The notes: generated by a model not told the origin, from the letters alone. A DNA stretch of 64,000 nucleotides from an uncultured Acidaminococcus sp. (GCA_900554515.1 USHN01000004.1:62001-126000), one strand, 5' to 3'. Positions 17,285 through 27,033 are shown, numbered from the stretch's first letter. Numbers and translations are program-made.

Positions 17285-17659
17285 ATGATTATCGGAATTG
17301 GTATTGATATGGTCAAAGTGGCACGGATTGAACGGGCCCTGCGGCAAAAAGGCTTTAAGGAGCAGGTTTTTACCCCGGACGAAATTGCCTACTGCGAACG
17401 CAAAGGCGCCCACAGCAGCGAATCCTATGCGGCCCGGTTTGCCGCAAAAGAAGCCTTGGGAAAAGCGCTGGGGACGGGAATCCACCGCAGCGAACTGCTG
17501 GATGCGGAAATTTTAGTAAATGAACGCACCGGGTGTCCGCAATTGCACCTGATGGGGAAACTGCGGGCAGCCGCCCTTCTTCGTAAGGTAGAGCAGGTTC
17601 ACGTGAGCATTAGCCATACGGCGGGTAATGCGGTTGCTGCTGTAATACTGGAGGAATAG
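17285..17659 (+). CDS. acpS: holo-[acyl-carrier-protein] synthase
   Basis: A 124-residue 4'-phosphopantetheinyl transferase that activates acyl carrier protein for fatty-acid synthesis. IGIGIDMVKVARIE at the N terminus carries the metal-binding Asp, and AARFAAKEALGKALGTG the Glu/Lys signature; the C terminus VSISHTAGNAVAAVILEE completes the fold. Start at ATG 17285 after a GGGAG motif; longer in-frame starts overlap rarA. It lies 3 nt before nnrDE, a frequent acpS-nnr pairing. Confidence 0.95.
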   Translation: MIIGIGIDMVKVARIERALRQKGFKEQVFTPDEIAYCERKGAHSSESYAARFAAKEALGKALGTGIHRSELLDAEILVNERTGCPQLHLMGKLRAAALLRKVEQVHVSISHTAGNAVAAVILEE

Positions 17660-17662
17660 TTC

Positions 17663-19165
17663 ATGAAATTAATTTCTGGCAAGGCTATGAAGCAGGTGGA
17701 TGCTGCGGCAATCCAGCAAATAGGCATCCCGGAAGCAGTACTCATTGAAAATGCCGGGCGGGCTGTGGCGGAAGCGGCCGACACCCTTTTGGGCGGCGCC
17801 AGCGGGAAAAAAATCGTCTGCCTGATCGGTAAGGGCAATAACGGGGGAGACGGATTAGCAGCGGCCCGGTTTCTTTTCCAAAAAGGAGCTGCCATCACCA
17901 TCGTCTGCGGGGAAGATCCCAAAAAATTTGGGGAAGGGGCAGCGCTCCAATACCGGATGAGCCAGCACTTCCCTTTGCGGCATTTTGTATGGGAAACCCA
18001 GCAGGAAGCGGTGCTGAGTGCCTGTGCCCAAAGTGATTTGTTTATTGATGCGCTGCTGGGAACCAGTTTTCACGGGAGTATGCGGGAGCCTGTATGGTCC
18101 CTTGTAGAGACGTTGCGGATGGTATCAACGCCTGTGCTGGCCGTGGACATCCCCAGCGGCGTAGAAGCAGACACGGGTAAAACGGAACTGGCGCTTTCGG
18201 CCCAGGCAACTGTGACCATGATTGCTCCTAAACCGGGCCTTTATCTATATCCGGGTGCCAGTTTTACGGGAAAGATTATCCTTGCCAATTTGAATACGCC
18301 GCCGTCTCTTTTGACAGAGGCAGAAAGCAGGGAAGAACTCTTAACGGCGGAGCTGATCCAGGCATGGCTGCCACGGCGCCCTGCCAACGCCCATAAGGGC
18401 ATGAATGGAAAAATTGGCATATTGGCCGGCAGTTTAGGCTATGCCGGTGCGGCTGAGCTGTGTTCCAAGGCGGCAGTGCGTGCTGGCGGGGGCCTTGTGA
18501 CGCTGTATACACAGCCGGAAGTGCTGCAGCCGCTCATTATCAAATCCACGGAAGTTATGGTGCGGCCGCTGGCAGAAGCCGGACTGAGCGCACTTAAAAA
18601 CTATGATGTAATCGCCGTGGGGCCGGGCATGGGAAAAGCTCCGGAGACCGTAGAATTTGTCCGGCAGCTTTTGCCCCATTTGAAACAACCGTTAGTCATT
18701 GACGCGGATGGTCTGAATGCCTTGGACGGGCAGGATACCCTATTAAAAGAATTGCCTCAAAAAATCCTGACCCCCCATCCGGGAGAAATGGCAGGGCTCT
18801 TAGAATGCAGTATAAAAACCGTATTGGACGACCCGGTAAAGTATGCCCGGGAGGGGGCTAGTCGCTGGAACGCCGTAGTGGTTTTAAAATGTACACCTGC
18901 GATGGTTGCCCTGCCGAACGGACAGGTTTATTTTAATACTACAGGAAATGCAGGCATGGCTACCGGCGGCTGCGGGGACGTGTTGACCGGAACCATTGCG
19001 GCGCTGTTGGGACAGGGCCTAACGCTTGAAAAAGCAGCCTGCTGTGGGGTGTATCTCCATGGAATGGCTGGGGATTTGGCGTCTGTAAACGGAAAAATCG
19101 GCATGAAAGCCGGGGATCTGCTGGACAGACTGCCGGAAGCTATGCAGCAAACCTTGCCGGTGTAA
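17663..19165 (+). CDS. nnrDE: bifunctional NAD(P)H-hydrate epimerase / ADP-dependent NAD(P)H-hydrate dehydratase
   Basis: A 500-residue repair enzyme that restores damaged (hydrated) NADH/NADPH. The N-terminal YjeF_N epimerase domain (about 1-215) has ENAGRAVAEAA and GKGNNGGDGLAAARFL. The C-terminal ribokinase-like dehydratase domain (about 225-500) has GPGMGKAPET, DADGLNAL, TPHPGEMAGLL and GNAGMATGGCGDVLTG. SD GGAGG lies just upstream of the ATG. Fusion of the two activities is normal in bacteria. Confidence 0.95.
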   Translation: MKLISGKAMKQVDAAAIQQIGIPEAVLIENAGRAVAEAADTLLGGASGKKIVCLIGKGNNGGDGLAAARFLFQKGAAITIVCGEDPKKFGEGAALQYRMSQHFPLRHFVWETQQEAVLSACAQSDLFIDALLGTSFHGSMREPVWSLVETLRMVSTPVLAVDIPSGVEADTGKTELALSAQATVTMIAPKPGLYLYPGASFTGKIILANLNTPPSLLTEAESREELLTAELIQAWLPRRPANAHKGMNGKIGILAGSLGYAGAAELCSKAAVRAGGGLVTLYTQPEVLQPLIIKSTEVMVRPLAEAGLSALKNYDVIAVGPGMGKAPETVEFVRQLLPHLKQPLVIDADGLNALDGQDTLLKELPQKILTPHPGEMAGLLECSIKTVLDDPVKYAREGASRWNAVVVLKCTPAMVALPNGQVYFNTTGNAGMATGGCGDVLTGTIAALLGQGLTLEKAACCGVYLHGMAGDLASVNGKIGMKAGDLLDRLPEAMQQTLPV

Positions 19166-19244
19166 TTTGTTCCTTAAGGAAAAATATGATAAAATATTGC
19201 GAAATGCAGTGAAATCTAATGAATACTTTTGAGGAGGTTCTATC

Positions 19245-20354
19245 TTGCTTAAAAAGCTTTTCCTGCTCTGCTGCTTTTTAGTGGGGCTGATGACCATGGG
19301 ATCGGCGGAAGCAGCGCCTACGATAAAAGACGTAATCTACGGGGTGAATCCAGACGGACAGTTACGCATTGTTCTGGACACCACCAGTGCAGCAAAGTAT
19401 AAAACGGAACGCTTGAGCAAGGAACTGCGGGTTACGGTATATGGAAACTTGAAAAACCGGGTGGATCGGGAATTCACCCCTAAAAACGCACCGTATGTCA
19501 GCGTGGTGCAGCTGGAACGCAAAGTCAATGCCACTGTCGTTCATATCAAAATGAAGGACAAACTGGAAAGAGGCAGCTATAAAGTTTTTGAACTGAAAGC
19601 GGATAAGCTGAATAAGCAGCCTACCCGTGTGGTCATTGACATTGTTGCAGGGCCGCCTCAGAAAAAATTCAGGCCCAGGAGACCGGAACGGCCTTCCAGC
19701 TCTCCCTGGTCCTCCACAAGAGACGATACTAAGCCCAAATTTGGCGACACCTATTCGGTGGTGGGCGGCCTCAAAGGCAAACGAATTACCCTGGATCCGG
19801 GGCATGGCGGCTCCGATCCCGGTACCCATGGTCTGGTAACGGGAACCACAGAAAAAGAAGTGACGCTGCCAGTAGCTATGAGAGTCAAAGCGCTGCTGGA
19901 GAAAAAAGGCGCGATTGTGTATATGACGCGAAAAACAGATGTGGATGTGTATGGACCGGATGCCACGGATGCCCAGGAATTGCAGGCACGGGTGGATGTG
20001 GCAGAAAACAGCCGTTCGGATCTCTTCCTCAGCATTCACGTAAATGCCAGCGTCAATACGAGCATTGGTGGATTTAGTACCTATTATCATCCTAAGACCA
20101 AGTATGATATCCAGGTAGCCCAGTGCATTCAGGATCAACTGATGAAAACCGCCAAAGTGGATAATATGGGTGTGCGCAGCGCCAATTTCTATGTCATCAA
20201 GCGCAGCTCCATGCCTGGGGCTCTGGTGGAATGTCTGTTCTTTACCAATAAGCGGGAAGAGCAGATGTTAATTTCCCCATGGTTCCAAAATAAAATGGCG
20301 GCGGCTATTGCCGATGGGATTGAAGACTTCTATAACCAGCATCGCGGCGGCTGA
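19245..20354 (+). CDS. N-acetylmuramoyl-L-alanine amidase with AMIN domain, exported
   Basis: A 369-residue peptidoglycan hydrolase. A signal peptide (LKKLFLLCCFLVGLM...SAEA) is followed by an AMIN-like domain (about 28-135), a Pro/Arg/Ser-rich linker (PRRPERPSSSPWSS) and an Amidase_3 domain (about 178-365). Zinc-site motifs are TLDPGHGGSDPG, the Glu in TTEKEV, and SIHVNAS; the catalytic Glu falls in ALVECLFF. The start is TTG at 19245, 7 nt after GAGGAGG; no ATG would preserve the signal sequence. It probably cleaves cell-wall crosslinks during division. Confidence 0.92.
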   Translation: MLKKLFLLCCFLVGLMTMGSAEAAPTIKDVIYGVNPDGQLRIVLDTTSAAKYKTERLSKELRVTVYGNLKNRVDREFTPKNAPYVSVVQLERKVNATVVHIKMKDKLERGSYKVFELKADKLNKQPTRVVIDIVAGPPQKKFRPRRPERPSSSPWSSTRDDTKPKFGDTYSVVGGLKGKRITLDPGHGGSDPGTHGLVTGTTEKEVTLPVAMRVKALLEKKGAIVYMTRKTDVDVYGPDATDAQELQARVDVAENSRSDLFLSIHVNASVNTSIGGFSTYYHPKTKYDIQVAQCIQDQLMKTAKVDNMGVRSANFYVIKRSSMPGALVECLFFTNKREEQMLISPWFQNKMAAAIADGIEDFYNQHRGG

Positions 20355-20420
20355 TGCTTTGGCTGCCTGTTTGGAAACAAGGCCTGGTAACCGTGCTGTT
20401 TAATTGCAACGAGACAAAAG

Positions 20421-20453
20421 AATCCCCGTACAGTTTTGGGCTGTACGGGGATT
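20421..20453. terminator. terminator between convergent amidase and putP genes
   Basis: A perfect 13-bp stem AATCCCCGTACAG / CTGTACGGGGATT with a 7-nt loop. T-rich sequence follows on the minus strand (CTTTTGTC); the plus side is weaker (TACTTATT). It probably serves putP mainly. Confidence 0.75.
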
Positions 20454-20456
20454 TAC

Positions 20457-21953
20457 TTATTCCATTTCTGCTTGTTTTAGCTTTGCCAGGGCTTCGTCAT
20501 ACCGGGACTTCATCGTGTCGTCCGGTTCTTCGCCCAGGAGGCTCACCAGTACGATGGCAAGACTGGAGAAGAGAAAGCCAGGGATGATTTCATAGATACC
20601 TGTGGCGCTCAGAAAATTCTTCCACAAGAGGACGGTGGTGCCGCCCACTACAATCCCGGCAAAGGCACCGTTTGTGGTCATGCGTCTCCAGAAGAGGGAG
20701 AACAGCACAAGAGGCCCGAAAGACGCTCCAAAACCTGCCCAGGCATAAGACACGATATTTAAAATCATGCTGTCAGGGTTCAGCGCCAAAAACAGGGAAA
20801 CCAGAGAAACCACAATGATCATGAACCGGCTCATGCGGACCAGTTCGCCGGCAGAGGCTTTGGGATTGATCAGGATCTTATAGAAATCCGTGGTAAAGGA
20901 AGAAGCAGCTACCAGAAGCTGGCTGTCCGAGGTGCTCATAATGGCACCCAAGATGCCGGATGTGATAATCCCGGCCAGGAACGGATGGTAAAATTTTCCG
21001 CTGAGCTGAATGAAGACGGTTTCAGCAGCCCCGCCTTTCAGGATATCGCCCAGATACGCTCTCCCGGCAAGCCCAACGCCCACGGCCATGAACAGGGAAA
21101 TAACGACCCATACCATGGCGATGTGGGTGGCCTGCTTAATGCTTTTCGGATCCCGGATAGCCATGAACCGCACCAAAATATGGGGCTGGCCGAAATATCC
21201 CAGGCACCAGGCCAGGAGGGATAAAATTGCAAGGAAACTCAGCTCGCTGCCATCGGCCCCTTTGAAAAGGTTAAAGTAATGGGGATTGATGGCATTCAGG
21301 CGCGCCACCGTAGCTTCTACGCCGCCGATGGCATACATAGCGGTCAGGGGGACCACCAGAATGGAAAAGAACATCAGAAACCCTTGGAATAAGTCCGTCC
21401 AGCAAACGGCGGAAAACCCGCCCATAAGAGTGTAGAACACCACGATGCCGGTGGTGATAAAAAGAGAATAGCGGTAATCCAGGCCAAAGGCGGTGTTAAA
21501 GAGCTTGCCCCCTGCCACAAAGCTGGAGGACGTATAAATTACAAAAAAGATAAAAATAAAGAAGGCGGAAGCCAGACGCAATTTTTTGTGCCGGTCGGAA
21601 AACCGGTTATCAAAATATTCCGGGAGGGTAATGGAATTGCCCATCACGTGGGTAAAAATCCGTAACCGCTTTGCCACGAACCGCCAATTCAACCACGTCC
21701 CCAGAATAAGGCCGATGGCAATCCAGGAAGAACTGATCCCTGCCAGATACGCATAGCCGGGCAGCCCCATGAGCATCCATCCGCTCATATCCGAGGCTTC
21801 TGCGCTCATGCTCGTTACCCAGGGACCTAACGCTCTTCCCCCTAGTGCGTAGCCTTCCATGTCTTCATCTTTTTTATAGGTGATTAACCCGATGCCCACC
21901 AGGACGGAAAAATATAAAACCAGTGCCGCCAGTGTGCTGAATGCCATATGCAT
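20457..21953 (-). CDS. putP: sodium/proline symporter (SSS family)
   Basis: A 498-residue, 13-segment sodium:solute symporter that imports proline. Conserved PutP features are GYALGGRALGPWVTSMSAEASDMSGWMLMG near the N terminus, WLNWRFVAKRLR, GGFSAVCWTDLFQGFLMF and SDSQLLVAASSFTTDFYK. An AAGGGAG sequence precedes ATG-CAT-ATG, so either ATG (21953 or 21947) could start. It is transcribed divergently from the DUF1934-argS genes and shares with them a mirrored promoter element. Confidence 0.93.
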   Translation of the reverse strand: MHMAFSTLAALVLYFSVLVGIGLITYKKDEDMEGYALGGRALGPWVTSMSAEASDMSGWMLMGLPGYAYLAGISSSWIAIGLILGTWLNWRFVAKRLRIFTHVMGNSITLPEYFDNRFSDRHKKLRLASAFFIFIFFVIYTSSSFVAGGKLFNTAFGLDYRYSLFITTGIVVFYTLMGGFSAVCWTDLFQGFLMFFSILVVPLTAMYAIGGVEATVARLNAINPHYFNLFKGADGSELSFLAILSLLAWCLGYFGQPHILVRFMAIRDPKSIKQATHIAMVWVVISLFMAVGVGLAGRAYLGDILKGGAAETVFIQLSGKFYHPFLAGIITSGILGAIMSTSDSQLLVAASSFTTDFYKILINPKASAGELVRMSRFMIIVVSLVSLFLALNPDSMILNIVSYAWAGFGASFGPLVLFSLFWRRMTTNGAFAGIVVGGTTVLLWKNFLSATGIYEIIPGFLFSSLAIVLVSLLGEEPDDTMKSRYDEALAKLKQAEME

Positions 21954-22002
21954 TGCGCCACTCCCTTTCCTTTGCGCTTTTGTTGAATAGTCCTATTATA
22001 TA

Positions 22003-22073
22003 ATGGACATAAAAAAGACGCAACTAAGCAAAATTTTCTTCTCCCCTTGCCTTTTATGTCCATTTACTATAAA
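22003..22073. promoter_or_regulatory. divergent promoter region with mirrored TTTTATGTCCAT elements
   Basis: The 12-mer TTTTATGTCCAT occurs on the plus strand at 22062-22073, directly upstream of an AT-rich -10 candidate (TACTATAAAAT). It recurs exactly on the minus strand (22014-22003), directly upstream of TATATAAT for putP. The copies are 47 nt apart in inverted orientation, suggesting one regulator for both directions. Confidence 0.6.
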
Positions 22074-22199
22074 ATAAAACAGGAATGAAGCAGAGAATGC
22101 TTTTTGTTATACCGAAAAATTCATGAGGGCTTGCTCCTTCGCCGCGCTGCTGGTGCTGGCTGCCGAGGGAGGGCCCTCTACTCTTGTTACGGGGAGATT

Positions 22200-22646
22200 A
22201 TGATACCGGTTAAAATCACCATGCACAGTGAACCTAAAGGGCAGGAAGATACCCGTCCCATTGTACTGGTTGCTTTTGGGCAGCTGGCAGAAAGAAATGG
22301 AACGACCTATGTCCGCTATGAGGAAAGCGCTGTGACAGGGATGGAAGGTACCCGGACCACATTAAAATGGACGGCGGACACGTTTACTATTATCCGTCGT
22401 GGGCGCTATGAACACCGGCAGGAATACAGGCAGGGACAAAACAGCCAGTTTGCGTATAAAACGCCGTATTTCACCATCCCCATGGTGGCGTATACGCGGG
22501 AATTAACCATCTTGCAGGAAGCTTGCCGCTGGCAGGTGAATTTGCTGTATGATTTAACCATGGACGGTGCCGCCAATGGCAGCATCCAATTGCGCATTGA
22601 TATTGAGGAGGATATAAGCAGTGGACATGAAAAAAGTATTGGCTGA
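22200..22646 (+). CDS. DUF1934 family protein (YwiB-like)
   Basis: A 148-residue beta-rich protein of the DUF1934/YwiB family, a calycin-like barrel of unknown function that is very often encoded directly upstream of argS. Visible features are the opening strand PVKITMHSEPKG, YVRYEESAVTGMEGTRTTLKW, a basic RRGRYEHRQEYRQGQ turn and LLYDLTMDG. Start at ATG 22200 after GGGGAG; the region before it lacks conserved sequence. It overlaps argS by 26 nt. Confidence 0.8.
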   Translation: MIPVKITMHSEPKGQEDTRPIVLVAFGQLAERNGTTYVRYEESAVTGMEGTRTTLKWTADTFTIIRRGRYEHRQEYRQGQNSQFAYKTPYFTIPMVAYTRELTILQEACRWQVNLLYDLTMDGAANGSIQLRIDIEEDISSGHEKSIG

Positions 22647-24285
22647 TGCCGTGCAGGCGGCAGTACAAACAGCCATTGAGCAGGGAAGTCTGCAGAAACC
22701 GGCACAGCCTGTTCCGGCGGTTACGCTGACCGTGCCGCCCCGCAAGGAAATGGGAGATTTTGCGACAAATTTTGCCATGCAGGCAGCCCAGGTGTTTCAC
22801 TGTGCCCCTAAGCAGATTGCGGATGCGATTCAAGCCAATCTGAACTGCCTCCAGGTGAAAAAGGCCGAGGTGGCAGGGCCCGGTTTTATGAACTTCTATT
22901 TAAAGGAAGACTGGCTGGCGGCGATGCTGCAGGACATCCTGGATAAAGGCAGTGCCTATGGTAACCTGCCAAAGAAACAGAACGAAAAAATCCAGGTAGA
23001 ATTTGTCAGCGCCAACCCGACGGGGCCGCTGCATATCGGTCATGGACGGGGCGCCGCTGTAGGCAGCAGCCTGGCTAACCTGTTAGAAGCGGCTGGCTAT
23101 CAGGTGGAGCGGGAATACTATATCAATGACGCCGGCAACCAGATGCACAATCTGGCACTCTCTGTGAACTACCGCTATTTGGAGCTGTATGGGATAAAGA
23201 GCACCTTCCCGGAAAATGGCTACCGCGGGGCGGATATTATTGATACTGCCAAACGGATCCAAAAAAAGCATGGGGATACGTTCCTCCATATGCCGGAAAA
23301 AGAACGGCTGGAACAGTTCCAGACTATCGCCAAAAACGAAAAGCTGGCAGCCTTGAAAGAAGACCTGGAAGCCTTTAATTGCCGCTTTGATGTGTGGTTC
23401 AGTGAGCAGACACTGCACGACTCCCATCAGATTGAAGCTGCTGTGAAAGCCCTGGAAGAGAAAAACTATATTTACGAAGAAAAGGGCGCTAAATGGTTTA
23501 AATCCACGGCCTTCGGGGATGACAAGGACCGCGTGGTGGTCCGGGATAATGGGATTTCTACGTATTTTGCGGCAGATATTGCCTATCATAAGAACAAGTT
23601 TGACCGGGGCTTTGACCGGGTAATCAACCTGTGGGGTGCCGACCATCACGGATATATTCCCCGGGTAAAAGCTGCCATGCAGGCCCTGGGCTACGATCCG
23701 GATAAACTGGAAATCCTGATTCTGCAGATGGTGGCGCTGTACCGCAATGGACAGCTGGTGAAATTATCCAAGCGCACCGGACAAACCATTACCCTGAACG
23801 AACTGATTGAGGAAGTGGGCACGGATGCAGCCAGGTATTTCTTTGTAATGCGGAGCATGGACAGCCAGCTGGATTTTGATTTGACGCTGGCAACCCAGCA
23901 TTCCAATGACAACCCGGTGTACTATGTACAGTATGCTCATGCTAGAATCTGCAGCATCCTGCGGCAGATGGAAGAGGCCCATATAGTGCTCACGGCGCAC
24001 CCGGATCTTTCTCTGCTCAAGGAATCTGGAGAAGAAGAGCTGATCAAGAAATTGGGTGAATATGAAAACTTGATTGCTGCGGCAGCCCAGGAACGGGCCC
24101 CTCATAAGATTGCGCATTATGTGTATGATCTGGCGGGATTGTTCCACTCGTTTTATAATCAGTATCGGGTGCTGGGCGTGGAGCCTGACCTGCAGCAGGC
24201 CAGACTGGCTTTGATTACGGCCGTGGGCACTACCTTGCGCCATGGTTTAAGTATCCTGGGTGTAAACGCTCCGGATCATATGTAA
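22621..24285 (+). CDS. argS: arginyl-tRNA synthetase
   Basis: A 554-residue class I aminoacyl-tRNA synthetase. An N-terminal Add-1 domain (about 1-110), the HIGH motif in SANPTGPLHIGHGRGA (138-141), YYINDAGNQ, and the KMSKS equivalent LSKRTGQT precede a C-terminal anticodon-binding DALR domain. I use GTG at 22621, which is correctly spaced from the GAGGAGG around 22605-22611; ATG at 22627 is the alternative. It is co-transcribed with the DUF1934 gene. Confidence 0.95.
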   Translation: MDMKKVLADAVQAAVQTAIEQGSLQKPAQPVPAVTLTVPPRKEMGDFATNFAMQAAQVFHCAPKQIADAIQANLNCLQVKKAEVAGPGFMNFYLKEDWLAAMLQDILDKGSAYGNLPKKQNEKIQVEFVSANPTGPLHIGHGRGAAVGSSLANLLEAAGYQVEREYYINDAGNQMHNLALSVNYRYLELYGIKSTFPENGYRGADIIDTAKRIQKKHGDTFLHMPEKERLEQFQTIAKNEKLAALKEDLEAFNCRFDVWFSEQTLHDSHQIEAAVKALEEKNYIYEEKGAKWFKSTAFGDDKDRVVVRDNGISTYFAADIAYHKNKFDRGFDRVINLWGADHHGYIPRVKAAMQALGYDPDKLEILILQMVALYRNGQLVKLSKRTGQTITLNELIEEVGTDAARYFFVMRSMDSQLDFDLTLATQHSNDNPVYYVQYAHARICSILRQMEEAHIVLTAHPDLSLLKESGEEELIKKLGEYENLIAAAAQERAPHKIAHYVYDLAGLFHSFYNQYRVLGVEPDLQQARLALITAVGTTLRHGLSILGVNAPDHM

Positions 24286-24314
24286 GAGACAAAAGCGGAA
24301 AAGGGAGGAAGAAG

Positions 24315-25946
24315 ATGACCAAGTATATTTTCGTAACGGGCGGTGTGGTATCGTCTCTGGGCAAAGGCATAACAGCCGCTTCTTTGGGGAGACTCCTAAA
24401 GAGCCGGGGGTACAAGGTAACCATTCAGAAATTTGATCCCTATATCAACATTGATCCGGGAACCATGAGCCCCTATCAGCACGGGGAAGTGTTCGTGACG
24501 GATGATGGAGCCGAAACGGATCTGGATCTGGGACACTATGAACGGTTTATCGATATCAGTCTGACCCGCAGCTCCAATGTTACCGCTGGCCGGATTTATC
24601 AGTCCGTCATCAACAAAGAACGGCGCGGGGATTATTTGGGCCGTACTGTACAGGTCATTCCTCACATTACCAATGAAATAAAAGAACGGGTGTACCGGGT
24701 TGGTCGAGAAGAAAATGCGGATTTTGTCATTACAGAAATCGGCGGTACCGTAGGGGATATTGAATCCGAACCGTTCCTGGAAGCCATTCGCCAGGTGAAA
24801 AAGGATGTGGGCAAAAACGATGTGCTCTATATCCATGTCACACTGGTTCCTTATATTACCGGCGCCGGGGAACTGAAAACCAAACCGACCCAGCACAGCG
24901 TAAAAGAACTGCGGGGCATTGGGATTACCCCGGATATTCTGGTTTGCCGCAGCGAAAAAGAAATCAGCAAGGAAATGCGGGAAAAGATTTCCATGTTCTG
25001 TGATGTGGATGTGGATGCAGTATTCCAGTCCATTACAGCGCCAAGCATTTATGAGGTGCCCATGCTGTTGGAAGATCAGGGCATGGATCAGGTGGTGCTG
25101 CGCAAGCTGAATATGGAAGATAAACCGAAAGATATGGACGCCTGGCATGCCATGGTGAAAAAAATCCTGGCGCCCCACAGCCAAAAATCCACCATTGCGG
25201 TGGTAGGAAAATACGTGGAGCTGCCGGATGCCTATATCAGTATCGTAGAAGCTTTGAAGCACGCCAGCTATTTCCATGACGCCGATGTGGACATTGAATA
25301 TATCAATGCCAGCACCTTGGAAGATCCCCAAGCGGACTACAAAGAGATCCTGAAAGGCGTGGATGGGATTTTGGTTCCCGGCGGCTTTGGGGATCGTGGC
25401 ATTGAAGGAATGATTGACGCCATCCGCTATGCACGGGAAAATAAGATTCCGTTCTTTGGGATCTGCCTGGGCATGCAGTGCGCCGTCATCGAATACGCCC
25501 GGGATGTGTGCGGTATGGCCAAAGCCAATTCTACGGAATTTGATGAAGCTACTCCGTATCCGGTCATTTATCTGATGCCGGAACAAATGAGCGTGGAAAT
25601 TAAAGGGGGTACCATGCGGCTGGGCGCCTATCCCTGTAAATTAATTCCTGGGACCCAGGCGATGCAGGCGTATGGCATGGACCAAATCAGTGAGCGGCAC
25701 CGCCATCGCTATGAAGTAAACAACGAATTGAAAGATACGCTGTTTGCCAATGGCCTGGTTTTAGGCGGTACCCTGCCCAATGGAAAACTGGTGGAAATCG
25801 TAGAACTGCCGGCGGATGTGCATCCCTGGTTTGTGGGTGTACAGTTCCATCCGGAGCTGAAGTCCCGTCCTACGAATCCCCATCCGCTGTTTAAAGCGTT
25901 TATAGCGGCTGCGCTGGCGTACCATAAGGAACACGGCAGCTGTTAA
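24315..25946 (+). CDS. pyrG: CTP synthase
   Basis: A 543-residue amidotransferase that makes CTP from UTP and glutamine. The synthase domain (about 1-266) opens with KYIFVTGGVVSSLGKGITAASLG and KFDPYINIDPGTMSP. The class I glutamine amidotransferase domain (about 290-540) has LVPGGFGDRG, the nucleophile Cys in FFGICLGMQ and the His-Glu pair in GVQFHPEL. ATG follows GGGAGGAAG. No regulatory leader is obvious in the 29-nt gap after argS. Confidence 0.97.
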   Translation: MTKYIFVTGGVVSSLGKGITAASLGRLLKSRGYKVTIQKFDPYINIDPGTMSPYQHGEVFVTDDGAETDLDLGHYERFIDISLTRSSNVTAGRIYQSVINKERRGDYLGRTVQVIPHITNEIKERVYRVGREENADFVITEIGGTVGDIESEPFLEAIRQVKKDVGKNDVLYIHVTLVPYITGAGELKTKPTQHSVKELRGIGITPDILVCRSEKEISKEMREKISMFCDVDVDAVFQSITAPSIYEVPMLLEDQGMDQVVLRKLNMEDKPKDMDAWHAMVKKILAPHSQKSTIAVVGKYVELPDAYISIVEALKHASYFHDADVDIEYINASTLEDPQADYKEILKGVDGILVPGGFGDRGIEGMIDAIRYARENKIPFFGICLGMQCAVIEYARDVCGMAKANSTEFDEATPYPVIYLMPEQMSVEIKGGTMRLGAYPCKLIPGTQAMQAYGMDQISERHRHRYEVNNELKDTLFANGLVLGGTLPNGKLVEIVELPADVHPWFVGVQFHPELKSRPTNPHPLFKAFIAAALAYHKEHGSC

Positions 25947-26009
25947 TTTTACAGGTCTTTAGGACAAGATGATTCTATATGCATTGTGCCGAAAAAAGGA
26001 GGACGTTGT

Positions 26010-26972
26010 ATGAACAGAGAATTGTCTATGGAGTTTGTACGGGTAACGGAAGCAGCGGCTATTGCCAGCGGTCATGGTGTGGGCCGGGGCGACAAAAATG
26101 AGATTGACCAACTGGCTGTGGATGCGATGCGGAAAATATTCGATACAGTGCATATCAGCGGCACCGTGGTGATTGGCGAAGGGGAATTGGATGAAGCCCC
26201 TATGCTGTACATTGGGGAACATGTGGGAGCCGGTGGACCGGAAGTAGACATTGCAGTGGATCCGGTGGAAGGGACCAACCTTGTGGCCAAAGGGCAGAAC
26301 GGCGCCATTGCCGTTATCGCCATTGCGCCGAAAGGTTGCCTGCTCCATGCGCCTGACATGTATATGGATAAAATCGCCGTAGGGCCGCGTGCCAAAGGGT
26401 GCATCAATATTGATGATCCCATCCATGTGAACCTGGAACGGGTGGCCAAAGCTATGGACAGAAGCATCAGCGATTTGACGGTGGTCTCCATGGACCGGCC
26501 CCGGCATAGACGGATTATTGAAGAAGTACGGGCAGCCGGTGCCCGGATTCACCTGATTACCGATGGGGACGTGGATCCCATTGTGGAGGCCGGTGTGGAA
26601 GGCTCCGGCATTCATATGTACATCGGCCGGGGCGGCGCTCCGGAAGGCGTGCTGGCGGCTGCCGGGTTAAAGTGCCTGGGCGGCGATATGCAGGCCCGTC
26701 TGGTTCCGGAAAACGAAGAAGAAGCGGAACGCTGCCGGAAAATGGGAATCAGCGATACCCGGCAGGTACTGACCATTGATGACCTGGTCAAAGGGGACGA
26801 CTGCATGTTTACGGCAACAGCCATTACCCCTTGCAATATGCTGCGGGGCGTGAATTACTTTGGCAACGGGGCCAGAACCCACAGCCTGTCCATGCGGTAC
26901 AAAACTGGAACGGTACGGTTTGTGGATACAATTCACAGCTATGACCGGACGAAAATTAATATTAAGCTGTAG
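26010..26972 (+). CDS. glpX: class II fructose-1,6-bisphosphatase
   Basis: A 320-residue GlpX-type phosphatase of gluconeogenesis. Characteristic stretches are HGVGRGDKNEIDQLAVDAMR, VVIGEGELDEAPMLYIGE (metal-binding Glu/Asp), DPVEGTNLVAKGQNGAIAV and GRGGAPEGVLAAAGLKCLGG. Start at ATG 26010, placed 6 nt after AAAGGAGG. A long hairpin follows its stop. Confidence 0.95.
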   Translation: MNRELSMEFVRVTEAAAIASGHGVGRGDKNEIDQLAVDAMRKIFDTVHISGTVVIGEGELDEAPMLYIGEHVGAGGPEVDIAVDPVEGTNLVAKGQNGAIAVIAIAPKGCLLHAPDMYMDKIAVGPRAKGCINIDDPIHVNLERVAKAMDRSISDLTVVSMDRPRHRRIIEEVRAAGARIHLITDGDVDPIVEAGVEGSGIHMYIGRGGAPEGVLAAAGLKCLGGDMQARLVPENEEEAERCRKMGISDTRQVLTIDDLVKGDDCMFTATAITPCNMLRGVNYFGNGARTHSLSMRYKTGTVRFVDTIHSYDRTKINIKL

Positions 26973-26982
26973 TAAAAATAAT

Positions 26983-27021
26983 GGGAAACCGAAAGCTGCC
27001 TGAAGCGGCTTTCGGTTTCCC
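26983..27021 (+). terminator. long hairpin after glpX (terminator-like, no U-tract)
   Basis: A 17-bp stem, GGGAAACCGAAAGCTGC with its complement (one G-T pair) around a 5-nt loop. The following ACATATAG lacks a T run, so termination may be weak, or the hairpin may instead act on the mfd leader 12 nt downstream. Confidence 0.55.
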
Positions 27022-27033
27022 ACATATAGAAAA

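Noticed and set aside
24396..25586. 396-codon minus-strand frame opposite pyrG
   Set aside because: His/Phe/Ile-rich shadow translation of a strongly biased coding strand; pyrG on the plus strand is unmistakable.
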